Assembly (NCBI GenBank): GCA_947627085.1
Contig: CANQUO010000040.1
Location: forward strand, 1-13,538
Source: an uncultured Oscillospiraceae bacterium
GTDB lineage: Bacteria > Bacillota > Clostridia > Oscillospirales > Oscillospiraceae
Direction: 5' to 3'
DNA: 13,538 nucleotides
In this document: positions 5,718 to 11,543 of the stretch, piece by piece
How the letters are laid out: each line of letters begins with the position of its first letter
Numbering within the stretch: position 1 is the first letter of the stretch
Program-made: the position numbers and the translations under genes
Notes under the pieces: model-generated
Told to the model about the DNA's origin: nothing
Database searches by the model: none
The model's input: the letters and a program-made list of their open reading frames with translations, nothing else

Positions 5718-5993
5718 TTACTCAGCGATGGTGTCCTTAAGGGCCTTGCCGGCCTTGAACACGGGGACGCGGCTGGCGGGGATGTTGATGGTCTCCTTGG
5801 TCTGGGGATTGCGGCCCACGCGGGCGGCGCGCTCCTTGGTCTCAAAGGCGCCAAAACCGATGAGGGTGACCTTCTCGCCGGCCTTCAGGGCCTCGATGAC
5901 GGAATCGATGGCGGCGTTGACGGCCTTGTCGGAATCCTTCTTTGAAAGGCCGGTCTTTTCGGCGACCGCGCTGATAAGTTCTGTCTTGTTCAT
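5718..5993 (-). CDS. hup: HU family DNA-binding protein
   Basis: A 91-residue histone-like nucleoid protein. Standard HU features are present: MNKTELISAVAEKTGLSKKD at the N-terminus, the saddle motif TLIGFGAFE (about 43-51), the DNA-intercalating arm RVGRNPQTKETINIPAS (58-74, with R61-N62-P63), and the C-terminal VPVFKAGKALK. It binds and bends DNA without strong sequence preference as a dimer. ATG 5993 gives the normal 90-residue size; a frame extension to 6011 (MEEEKS) spans the GGAGGA Shine-Dalgarno and is unlikely. In many Clostridia hup lies between mazG and rqcP, as here. Confidence 0.95.
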   Translation of the reverse strand: MNKTELISAVAEKTGLSKKDSDKAVNAAIDSVIEALKAGEKVTLIGFGAFETKERAARVGRNPQTKETINIPASRVPVFKAGKALKDTIAE

Positions 5994-6023
5994 GCTCTTT
6001 TCTTCCTCCAATGTATTTATATC

Positions 6024-6046
6024 TTTAAAACCCCTGGGGTTTTAAA
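6024..6046. terminator. 23-bp palindrome: probable mazG terminator
   Basis: TTTAAAACCCC (6024-6034), T, GGGGTTTTAAA (6036-6046) is a perfect palindrome with a one-base centre. On the minus strand it follows the mazG stop by 37 bases and reads AAAACCC-CAG-GGGTTTTAAA, so the stem ends in U residues. It also lies about 30 bases ahead of the HU start and could instead be an operator. Confidence 0.55.
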
Positions 6047-6082
6047 TCCGTAATAAAGTTGCCGGCCCGATGTCGGCGCTCC

Positions 6083-6865
6083 CTATTTTACCTCTTCCCA
6101 GATGGCGTCCATCTGCTCCAAGGTCATGTCCTCAAGCCTCATCCCGCGCTCCAGAGCCGTGGACTCCAGCCTTGCGAACCTCATAAGGAACTTGTCCGAG
6201 GCGGCTCTCAGCGCCTCCTCCGGGTCCACCTTCAAAAACCTGGCCACGTTGACGCAGGAAAAAATAAGGTCCCCCAGCTCCTCCGCGGCCCGGTCCCGGT
6301 CGTCAAGCGCCTCCCGGAGCTCTCCGGTCTCCTCGTCTATCTTATCCATCGCGCCCTCAACGGATACCCAGTCAAAGCCGGCTTTTGCCGCTTTTTTCTG
6401 GAGCTTCTCCGCCCGCCAAAGGGCCGGGAGGCTCTTTGCCACGCTCTCAAGGGAGCTGGTGACGGTGCTCTGGTGCTTTTCCACCCTTTTTATCTTGTCC
6501 CAGTTTTGCAATACCTCGGCTGAATCCGCCACCTCCACGTCGCCAAAGACATGGGGATGGCGGAGGATGAGCTTCTTGCACACCCCGTCGGCCACGGCGT
6601 CCAAATCGTAGCGGCCCTGCTCCTCCTCGATGCGTGAGTGGAACACCACCTGAAGAAGTACGTCCCCCAGCTCCTCCCGAAGGTGCTCGGGGCTTTTCTC
6701 GTCTATGGCCTCTATGACCTCGTAGACCTCCTCGATAAACTCGCGCCTTATGGACTCATGGGTCTGCTCCCTATCCCAGGGACAGCCGCCCTCGGAGCGG
6801 AGTATACGGACGATGTTTCTCAGGTCGCTTAAGTCATAGCTGGATTTGTACTCAAAATCTATCAT
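6083..6865 (-). CDS. mazG: Nucleoside triphosphate pyrophosphohydrolase MazG
   Basis: A 260-residue cytosolic enzyme that hydrolyses NTPs and dNTPs to monophosphates and pyrophosphate, cleaning up abnormal nucleotides. Two MazG domains are present. The first has GGCPWDREQTHES (26-38), EEVYEVIEAI (about 45-54) and EELGDVLLQVVFH (64-76). The second has DEETGELREAL (about 177-187) and EELGDLIFSCVN (195-206). The paired E-x-x-E and E-x-x-D residues are the magnesium ligands of the all-alpha NTPase fold. The ATG at 6865 has GGGGA upstream. The flippase gene ends 45 bases before it. This is the same order as yabM-yabN in Bacillus, although Bacillus YabN carries an extra N-terminal methylase-like domain that is absent here. 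Confidence 0.95.
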   Translation of the reverse strand: MIDFEYKSSYDLSDLRNIVRILRSEGGCPWDREQTHESIRREFIEEVYEVIEAIDEKSPEHLREELGDVLLQVVFHSRIEEEQGRYDLDAVADGVCKKLILRHPHVFGDVEVADSAEVLQNWDKIKRVEKHQSTVTSSLESVAKSLPALWRAEKLQKKAAKAGFDWVSVEGAMDKIDEETGELREALDDRDRAAEELGDLIFSCVNVARFLKVDPEEALRAASDKFLMRFARLESTALERGMRLEDMTLEQMDAIWEEVK

Positions 6866-6910
6866 ATTTTTTCCCCAACTTCAAGTAAAAAATGAATAAA
6901 TAACGGGCCG

Positions 6911-8527
6911 TCAATGTAATTTCAGCACTTTCGCCAGTTTCTCACCCTTGGGAAGCAGTAAAATGTCCTCCTTTGTCACTGCCCGGAGGGCGATTATCAG
7001 CACGAGGTAGACAAAAAGCGCCACTAATATCGCCAATCCCAGGCATATGACCCCGGCCAGCCGTCCCGCGCCCAGGGCGGGCCTCACGAACCTGTCGCAC
7101 AGCCCGTAGACCCCCCAGGCGGCGGCGCCCATTATGAGGGAGCAGACCAGCGGTCTCAGGGTGGCCTTCAGGTAATTCGGCCGCTCCGGGAGCCTGACGG
7201 TGAGGAATATCACGTTGAGGACCGTTATCACCATATAGCAGGCGATGGTGCCCACCGGCGCGCCGGTGATGTTCACGGACGGCGTGCCCACCAGGATGTA
7301 GTTGACGGCGATCTTCGTTATGCCCCCCGCCGGCAGGGCCACCAGCGCCAGGCGCTCCAGGCCCGTGGCCTGCAAAAGGCCGTTTGTTATGATGTAGGTG
7401 CAAACAAAGAAGCTCGCTATGCCCAGCATCCTCAAAAGGCCGGGGCCGTTTTCGTTGGAGCCGGGAAAGAGCACGGTGAATATGGGCTCGGCCAGCACCG
7501 AAAGCCCCACGGCGGCGGGCATGGCCAGAAGGTTCGTGAGCTTCATGCTGGACTCCATCGTCCCTCTGGCGTCCGCACCGCGTTTCGCGGCCAGAGCCCC
7601 GGCGATAACGGGCACCACCGAGACGGCTATGGGCGTTATGAAGGAGCTGGGGACGTTGAAGAGCGTCATGGCCTTGGAGTAGACGCCGTAGAGTATGTCC
7701 ACCGTCTCCCCCGGAAGTCCCGCCCCGGAGGCCAGCCTGCCCCGGACGAGGCTGGTGTCCACTAGGTTTATTATGTTGAGGATGGAGGAGCTTATGGTTA
7801 TGGGGATGCTGACGGTGATGATTTTTTTGAAGGTATCCCACCGGGAGAGGGGCTGGTCCAGGTTCAGCGTCATCGGGGCGTTTCTGGCGATGCGCCTGCG
7901 TTGGACGAGCAGTACCGGGATGGATATGCCGAGCCCTATGGTCACGCCCACGATGGCCCCGGCGGCGATTATGTGGTTGGGCTGGCCCGCCCGCTTTAAG
8001 TACCAGGCGATGGCAAGGCCGAACACCAGCTTGCACATGACCTCGATTATCTGGCTCACCGCCGTGGGGATCATGTTGCTGTGGCCCTGGGCGTAGCCCC
8101 GGAGGACCGAGACTATGCAGGCGAAAAACACCGCCGGCGCCAGGCACCTGACGCCCACCGCCACCTGGGGGTCGTTCATCATGTTCGCCAGGTCCTGGGC
8201 GAAAAACAGCATGGCGGACATGCCGATGATGCCGATGATGCCGAAGGCCATCATGCCAACGGAATAGTAGCGCTTCTCCTGCATGGGCCGGGAGGAGGCC
8301 CGGGCCTCGGATATGAGCCGGGAGATGGCCACCGGCACCCCGGCGGTGGAGATGGTCAGTATCAGCGTGTAGATGTAGTACATCACGTTGAAGTGACCCG
8401 ATCCCGCGTCGCCAAGGATATTGAAGAGCGGAATCTTGTAGATCATCCCCACGACCTTCGTCAGGGCCACGGTACCGGCAAGTATGGCCGCGCCGGTCAG
8501 ATAGTTCGGGTTTTTCTGTTCAGGCAA
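6911..8527 (-). CDS. MOP-superfamily flippase, YabM/SpoVB-like
   Basis: A 538-residue multipass membrane protein of the polysaccharide/lipid-linked oligosaccharide flippase family (MurJ/SpoVB/YabM type), with about 13-14 hydrophobic segments, for example YLTGAAILAGTVALTKVVGM at the N-terminus and AGVICLGLAILVALFVYLVL near the C-terminus. Also seen are TISTAGVPVAISRLISEA, RGYAQGHSNMIPTAVSQIIE and FNVPSSFITPIAVSVVPVIA, typical of the SpoVB branch. Its place directly before mazG matches yabM in Bacillus. The frame opens at TTG 8587, but I choose TTG 8527 (protein PEQKNPNYLTG...). AGAGGA lies 8 bases before it, while 8587 has no ribosome binding site and would be almost on the predicted transcription start. 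Whether it carries lipid II or a spore-related glycan is not decidable from sequence. Confidence 0.85.
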   Translation of the reverse strand: MPEQKNPNYLTGAAILAGTVALTKVVGMIYKIPLFNILGDAGSGHFNVMYYIYTLILTISTAGVPVAISRLISEARASSRPMQEKRYYSVGMMAFGIIGIIGMSAMLFFAQDLANMMNDPQVAVGVRCLAPAVFFACIVSVLRGYAQGHSNMIPTAVSQIIEVMCKLVFGLAIAWYLKRAGQPNHIIAAGAIVGVTIGLGISIPVLLVQRRRIARNAPMTLNLDQPLSRWDTFKKIITVSIPITISSSILNIINLVDTSLVRGRLASGAGLPGETVDILYGVYSKAMTLFNVPSSFITPIAVSVVPVIAGALAAKRGADARGTMESSMKLTNLLAMPAAVGLSVLAEPIFTVLFPGSNENGPGLLRMLGIASFFVCTYIITNGLLQATGLERLALVALPAGGITKIAVNYILVGTPSVNITGAPVGTIACYMVITVLNVIFLTVRLPERPNYLKATLRPLVCSLIMGAAAWGVYGLCDRFVRPALGAGRLAGVICLGLAILVALFVYLVLIIALRAVTKEDILLLPKGEKLAKVLKLH

Positions 8528-8591
8528 GGATATCGTCCTCTCATGGAAAGTGGGGACAGACAGGTCCCCCGTGCACAGCTTATTCAAACAG

Positions 8592-8648
8592 GCGCCATTT
8601 TACACCAGCCGGGCGGAAAAATCAAGCCCGGCGGCACAAAAATGGCGC
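8592..8648. repeat. Nested inverted repeat over the flippase promoter
   Basis: Outer arms GCGCCATTTT (8592-8601) and AAAATGGCGC (8639-8648), inner arms GCCGGGC (8608-8614) and GCCCGGC (8626-8632). A third copy of ATGGCGC lies at 8663-8669. The outer left arm covers the predicted -10 and the -35 lies in the loop, so this is a candidate operator; it could also fold as the end of the dnaD-dnaI transcript. Confidence 0.5.
8597..8625 (-). promoter_or_regulatory. Predicted promoter for the flippase-mazG-HU-rqcP series
   Basis: TTGATT (8625-8620), 17 bases, TAAAAT (8602-8597) on the minus strand. Transcription would begin near 8590, leaving about 60 bases to the TTG at 8527. Confidence 0.45.
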
Positions 8649-8858
8649 GTTTGGGACATAATATGGCGCTTTGACGGCGATCCGCGGTTATGTCACCCGA
8701 TTTTCGCCCCGCCGGCGGGGCGGCGTTGACATAATCGATGTGGAAAAGTCGGTGGAAAATGTGCAAAACTCCGGCATTTCAGGGGAGTTTTTCACCGCCC
8801 CCGGGTGGGGAAAACCTGTTTTGGTATAATTACCGTCCGTCGCCGGACATGTTTTTTG

Positions 8859-9854
8859 TCAACTCCGTGCCCTTTTTATGGGCCGGATGTCGGACCCGGC
8901 GAATTTGAGGACGTAAAATTCCCCGGTGAGCCGGGACATTATGGGGGCGGAGTAGCGCTCCGAAAGCTCGTCGAGAGTGAGGTTCGAGCTTATCACCGTC
9001 TTTCTCCCCCCGGCTATGCGCGTGTTGAGGAGCGTATAGAGGGCGCTGGTGACGAAGGCGGTGGGAAACTCCGTGCCCAGGTCGTCAAGTATGAGAAGGT
9101 CGCAGTTTTCAAGGCGCCTTATATCGCCCCTGGCCTCCTCCTGGTCCCCACGGCCGAATTTCTCGGCCTCGTACTTTGAAAATACCCCGGCGGCGGTGTC
9201 GTACACCACGGAAAAGCCACGCTCGGAGACCACTCTCGCGATGCAGGTGGAGAGGAAGGTCTTACCGAGCCCCGTGCCACCCTGCAAAAAGAGGTTCATG
9301 GAGGAGGGGGAGAATTTCCGGGCGTACTCCCGGCAGGTCTCGTACACCGTCTCCATGACGCTCCTGGGCGGGACGCCGGTGGCGGGGTCGGGCTTGTCGG
9401 AGTAGTAGCTCAAATCGAAGGAGTCGAAGGTGTCCTCCCCCAGCTTGAGTAGCGCCGAAAGCTCCCGGCGCTGTTCGTCCCGGTAAAGCTCCATGAGGCA
9501 GGAGCAAAGCTCCGTGCCCCGGTAGCCCGTGTCGCGGCACTTGGGGCAGATATATTTTTCGTCAAGGTAGTCCATGGGGAGGCCGGCCCTGAGCAGCTCC
9601 ATCCCCCGGCGCTCCTGGAGGTCCAGATTTTCCTCCCTTATGGCGTCCAGAGCCTCGGTGGGGTCCCCGCCGGACATTATGGCCCGCGTCACGGCCCCTG
9701 CCACGGTCTCCCGGAGGGAACGGTCTATCTCCCGTATCTTGGGATTTTTTGCGTAGGCGGTCTCCCGGCGGCGGCGCCAGGCCTCCTCGTTCTCCGCGCG
9801 CCTTTTGTCAAGGCGGGCCTTGGCCCTTGCCAAAAGCTTACCGTCCAAGCTCAT
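8859..9854 (-). CDS. DnaI/DnaC-like AAA+ replicative helicase loader
   Basis: A 331-residue ATPase expected to load the DnaB/DnaC-type hexameric helicase at origins or restart sites. The N-terminal 1-100 is helical and charged (likely helicase-binding). A zinc-type cysteine cluster follows, C103-x2-C106 ... C117-x-C119 (ICPKCRDTGYRGTELCSC). Walker A is GGTGLGKT at 192-199 and Walker B is LLILDDLG at 253-260. Sensor-type SSNLTLDEL (289-297) and the arginine-rich MSRLTGEF (306-313) fit the DnaC/DnaI family. The ATG at 9854 directly follows the stop of the upstream DnaD-like gene (TAAATG), with AGGGGG 8 bases upstream, so the two are translated together and probably act in one primosome. Confidence 0.9.
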   Translation of the reverse strand: MSLDGKLLARAKARLDKRRAENEEAWRRRRETAYAKNPKIREIDRSLRETVAGAVTRAIMSGGDPTEALDAIREENLDLQERRGMELLRAGLPMDYLDEKYICPKCRDTGYRGTELCSCLMELYRDEQRRELSALLKLGEDTFDSFDLSYYSDKPDPATGVPPRSVMETVYETCREYARKFSPSSMNLFLQGGTGLGKTFLSTCIARVVSERGFSVVYDTAAGVFSKYEAEKFGRGDQEEARGDIRRLENCDLLILDDLGTEFPTAFVTSALYTLLNTRIAGGRKTVISSNLTLDELSERYSAPIMSRLTGEFYVLKFAGSDIRPIKRARS

Positions 9855-10817
9855 TTACTCTTCCCCCTTTATTTTTCTAAGGGTCGCCCGCATCTGCTCA
9901 AGCTCCCCGGCGGTGGCTCCGGCGGCGGGAGGCGTCTGTCTGACCCGGGGCTTTTGGAATTTGGGCGGGGCGTCGCCCCTTTGTATCTCCTCTACCGTGT
10001 GCAGGCCCTTGGAGTGCCAGCTTCGCAGTATGGAGTCCATATACCGCCAGGTGAGCCTTCCGGTCTTTGTCACCGTCCTGTCGTAGGCCTCGGCTATGGC
10101 CTCGGTATCAAAGCCCATGTCGGTCCAGGAGTTCATGTACTTGCGCTCGGTGGTGGAAAGGGCCCTGCCCGTAAGGCCCAAAACAGGGGCCAGCTTACGC
10201 TCCGAGGCCCTGTACGCGCTCTGCCTTTTTATGAGCGCCTCGGCGGCCTCCAGGGAGAATATGCCCTCCCGCTCCCAGGCGTAGGCGGTCTTTTCGATGT
10301 AGCGCATGGAGGGCCGCCGGCCCGTCTGGCCGCGGCTCGCCGTCTCCGCCGCGCAGTAGTTCACCAGCGTCAGTATGACCTCCGGCGGCAGGCGCAGGTA
10401 GTCATAAATGCCGAACAGGGTGATGAGCCCCTCGCTGGAGAGCTGTGAGCCCAAGGCCTTCTGGACCTCGCCCACCAGGAATTTAAATTCCTGTCCGTTT
10501 TTAAGCTCCCTGTCTATGTCCTGTGGGGTGTAGCGGGGAAGCTCCTCCGGGCGGTCAAGCTTCTCGGCGGGCTTTTTACCGTCGTTTGACAGCGTCACCA
10601 GCCCCAGCCTGCAAAGGACCTCCAGCGCCGCGTCCATCTGCTCCACCGAACGGTGGGTGGCCCCGGCGGCGTCCTCGCCGTCATATCTCCCGCCGTTGGA
10701 GAGTATGTAGATATAAAGGAGCGCCGCGTCGCCGCTTCCGGAGCCCAAGAGCCTGCGCGCGGCCTCGCCTTCGATGGTTATGCTGTCCCCGGTGGGAAGG
10801 ACGAACTGTCCCGGCAT
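9855..10817 (-). CDS. DnaD-domain primosomal protein
   Basis: A 320-residue protein of the DnaD/DnaB (Firmicute) replication-initiation and restart family. The N-terminal 1-110 is a winged-helix-like region (IEGEAARRLLGSGSGDAALLYIYIL). Two DnaD-type helical domains follow, about 120-195 ending in MRYIEKTAYAWEREGI, and about 205-275 ending in WRYMDSILRSWHSKGLHTVE. Both carry the Y-x-x-x-(I/A)-x-x-W-x-x-x-G ending typical of the DnaD fold. The C-terminus is basic and Pro/Ala-rich (PPKFQKPRVRQTPPAAG) and may contact DNA. ATG 10817 has AGGGGG 5 bases upstream. It is the first gene of a two-gene unit with the helicase loader; the pairing mirrors dnaB-dnaI in Bacillus. Confidence 0.9.
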   Translation of the reverse strand: MPGQFVLPTGDSITIEGEAARRLLGSGSGDAALLYIYILSNGGRYDGEDAAGATHRSVEQMDAALEVLCRLGLVTLSNDGKKPAEKLDRPEELPRYTPQDIDRELKNGQEFKFLVGEVQKALGSQLSSEGLITLFGIYDYLRLPPEVILTLVNYCAAETASRGQTGRRPSMRYIEKTAYAWEREGIFSLEAAEALIKRQSAYRASERKLAPVLGLTGRALSTTERKYMNSWTDMGFDTEAIAEAYDRTVTKTGRLTWRYMDSILRSWHSKGLHTVEEIQRGDAPPKFQKPRVRQTPPAAGATAGELEQMRATLRKIKGEE

Positions 10818-10855
10818 GGCGCCGCCCCCTTTCGTGTTTGAGTAAAATTACGAAT

Positions 10856-10884
10856 ATTATAGCAGATATTTGCTGATTGTACAA
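10856..10884 (-). promoter_or_regulatory. Promoter for the dnaD-dnaI unit
   Basis: On the minus strand a perfect -10 TATAAT (10861-10856) carries an extended TG (TGCTATAAT), with TTGTAC (10884-10879) at 17 bases spacing. Transcription would start about 10849, 30 or so bases before the ATG. Confidence 0.7.
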
Positions 10885-10948
10885 GTATTTAGTCGGAGAG
10901 AGTATGTAGCAGGCAAAAGGTTGCGCCTTACGGCGCTTATTGGGCTTC

Positions 10949-11029
10949 GGGAGGGTTTAGAACCCTCCCCTACGCCAATTATTGGGAAATCTCCCATTCA
11001 CCCCGTAGGGGCGGGTCCCAGACCCGCCC
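10949..11029. repeat. REP-like multi-hairpin element
   Basis: Three hairpins in 81 bases: GGGAGGGTT/AACCCTCCC (10949-10957, 10961-10969), TGGGA/TCCCA (10983-10987, 10992-10996) and GGGCGGGTC/GACCCGCCC (11009-11017, 11021-11029). The facing inner strands CCCTCCCCTACG (10963-10974) and CGTAGGGGCGGG (11004-11015) can pair with one mismatch, giving an alternative long stem. This layout is typical of intergenic repetitive palindromes, but copy number cannot be seen here. Confidence 0.6.
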
Positions 11030-11190
11030 GCTCCCTCGTCCCGTCCGCAGGCGCAGCCCCTAGCCCTCAGGTTTAACGGGGAAGCTGACCGCGCGCGGCG
11101 GGGATGGGCATATTCTTGCGCTAAAATGCCCACAATTTGCGAAAAAATCGCGCCGGAGATTATGTAAAATGTAAAAACAAAAATCCCCGC

Positions 11191-11219
11191 TTGACATATC
11201 GGGGCCGCCGTTGTATTAT
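11191..11219 (+). promoter_or_regulatory. Promoter for the leuA T-box transcript
   Basis: Perfect TTGACA (11191-11196), 17-base spacer, TATTAT (11214-11219). CCCCG (11185-11189) and CGGGG (11200-11204) flank the -35 as a short inverted repeat. Transcription would start near 11226. Confidence 0.85.
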
Positions 11220-11225
11220 TGATGC

Positions 11226-11514
11226 AATCAGTAAAAGGCCGTGATGGGAACAAAGGTGTTCGTGAAAGATCTCAGAGAGCCGCTGTCTGGTGGAAGGCGG
11301 TATCGGGCGTACACCAAACTCCTCCCTGAGCCGTCAGCTGAAAGGCGCAAGCCCATTAGGCCGGACCGGGTTCTCCCGTTACAGAGAGGCCGCGTTAATG
11401 GACGCGGGGTAAGAGGGCGATATTCGCCAAGAAGAGTGGTACCGCGGAGATAATTTCCTTCGTCTCTTTGATCCTGAAATATTTGAGTATTTTGGGTAAA
11501 AAGAGGCTTTTTTT
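11226..11514 (+). promoter_or_regulatory. T-box riboswitch, leucine-type specifier (CUC)
   Basis: A tRNA-sensing leader controlling leuA and ilvB. The T-box sequence AGAGTGGTACCGCGG is at 11433-11447. The stem I distal part AGAGAGCCGCTGTCTGGTGG lies around 11275, and the specifier region reads CAAACTCCTCCCTGAG (from 11315), giving CTC (Leu) at 11319-11321. The antiterminator pairs AAGAG (11432-11436) with CTCTT (11464-11468). The competing terminator pairs GTCTCTTT (11462-11469) with AAAGAGGC (11500-11507). Uncharged leucyl tRNA would stabilise the antiterminator and allow expression. The specifier matches the downstream leucine gene. Confidence 0.93.
11462..11514 (+). terminator. Conditional terminator of the leucine T-box
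   Basis: GTCTCTTT (11462-11469) pairs with AAAGAGGC (11500-11507), with further inner pairing (AAATA/TATTT), followed by seven T residues (11508-11514). It cannot form together with the antiterminator because both use 11464-11468. Confidence 0.88.
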
Positions 11515-11543
11515 GTACCCAAAAATACCGGAAAGGGAAAATT

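Larger units (their letters stand above)
8588..8858. other. 271-bp intergenic region: hairpins and TGTGGAAAA-like repeats, no gene seen
   Basis: Between the flippase and the DnaI-like gene I see no convincing coding frame. It holds the nested inverted repeat and promoter described at 8592-8648, a 16-bp perfect GC palindrome GCCCCGCCGGCGGGGC (8706-8721), three closely packed 9-mers resembling TGTGGAAAA (8739-8747, 8751-8759, 8760-8768), and a small hairpin GTCCG/CGGAC (8835-8839, 8844-8848) followed on the plus strand by T6 (8852-8857). Confidence 0.6.
10818..11220. other. 403-bp divergent intergenic region, no gene seen
   Basis: It separates the dnaD-dnaI promoter from the leuA promoter. It contains a GCGCC/GGCGC hairpin (10923-10927, 10932-10936), the REP-like hairpin cluster at 10949-11029, a stretch from 11031 to 11100 with no feature I recognise, the inverted repeat TGGGCAT/ATGCCCA (11105-11111, 11126-11132), and an AT-rich run upstream of the leuA -35. 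Short frames here show no family resemblance. Confidence 0.6.

Noticed and set aside
6942..8147. 401-codon minus frame inside the flippase gene
   Set aside because: It is an out-of-frame shadow of the flippase with low-complexity His/Arg/Gly/Pro composition; the flippase frame has a clear membrane-protein pattern.
8528..8587. Longer flippase start at TTG 8587
   Set aside because: No ribosome binding site, and it nearly coincides with the predicted transcription start; AGAGGA before TTG 8527 is better.
8857..8862. TTGACA on the minus strand as a promoter -35
   Set aside because: The nearest TAATTA-type -10 is about 24 bases away, too far for a sigma-A promoter, and the hexamer overlaps the stop codon of the DnaI-like gene.
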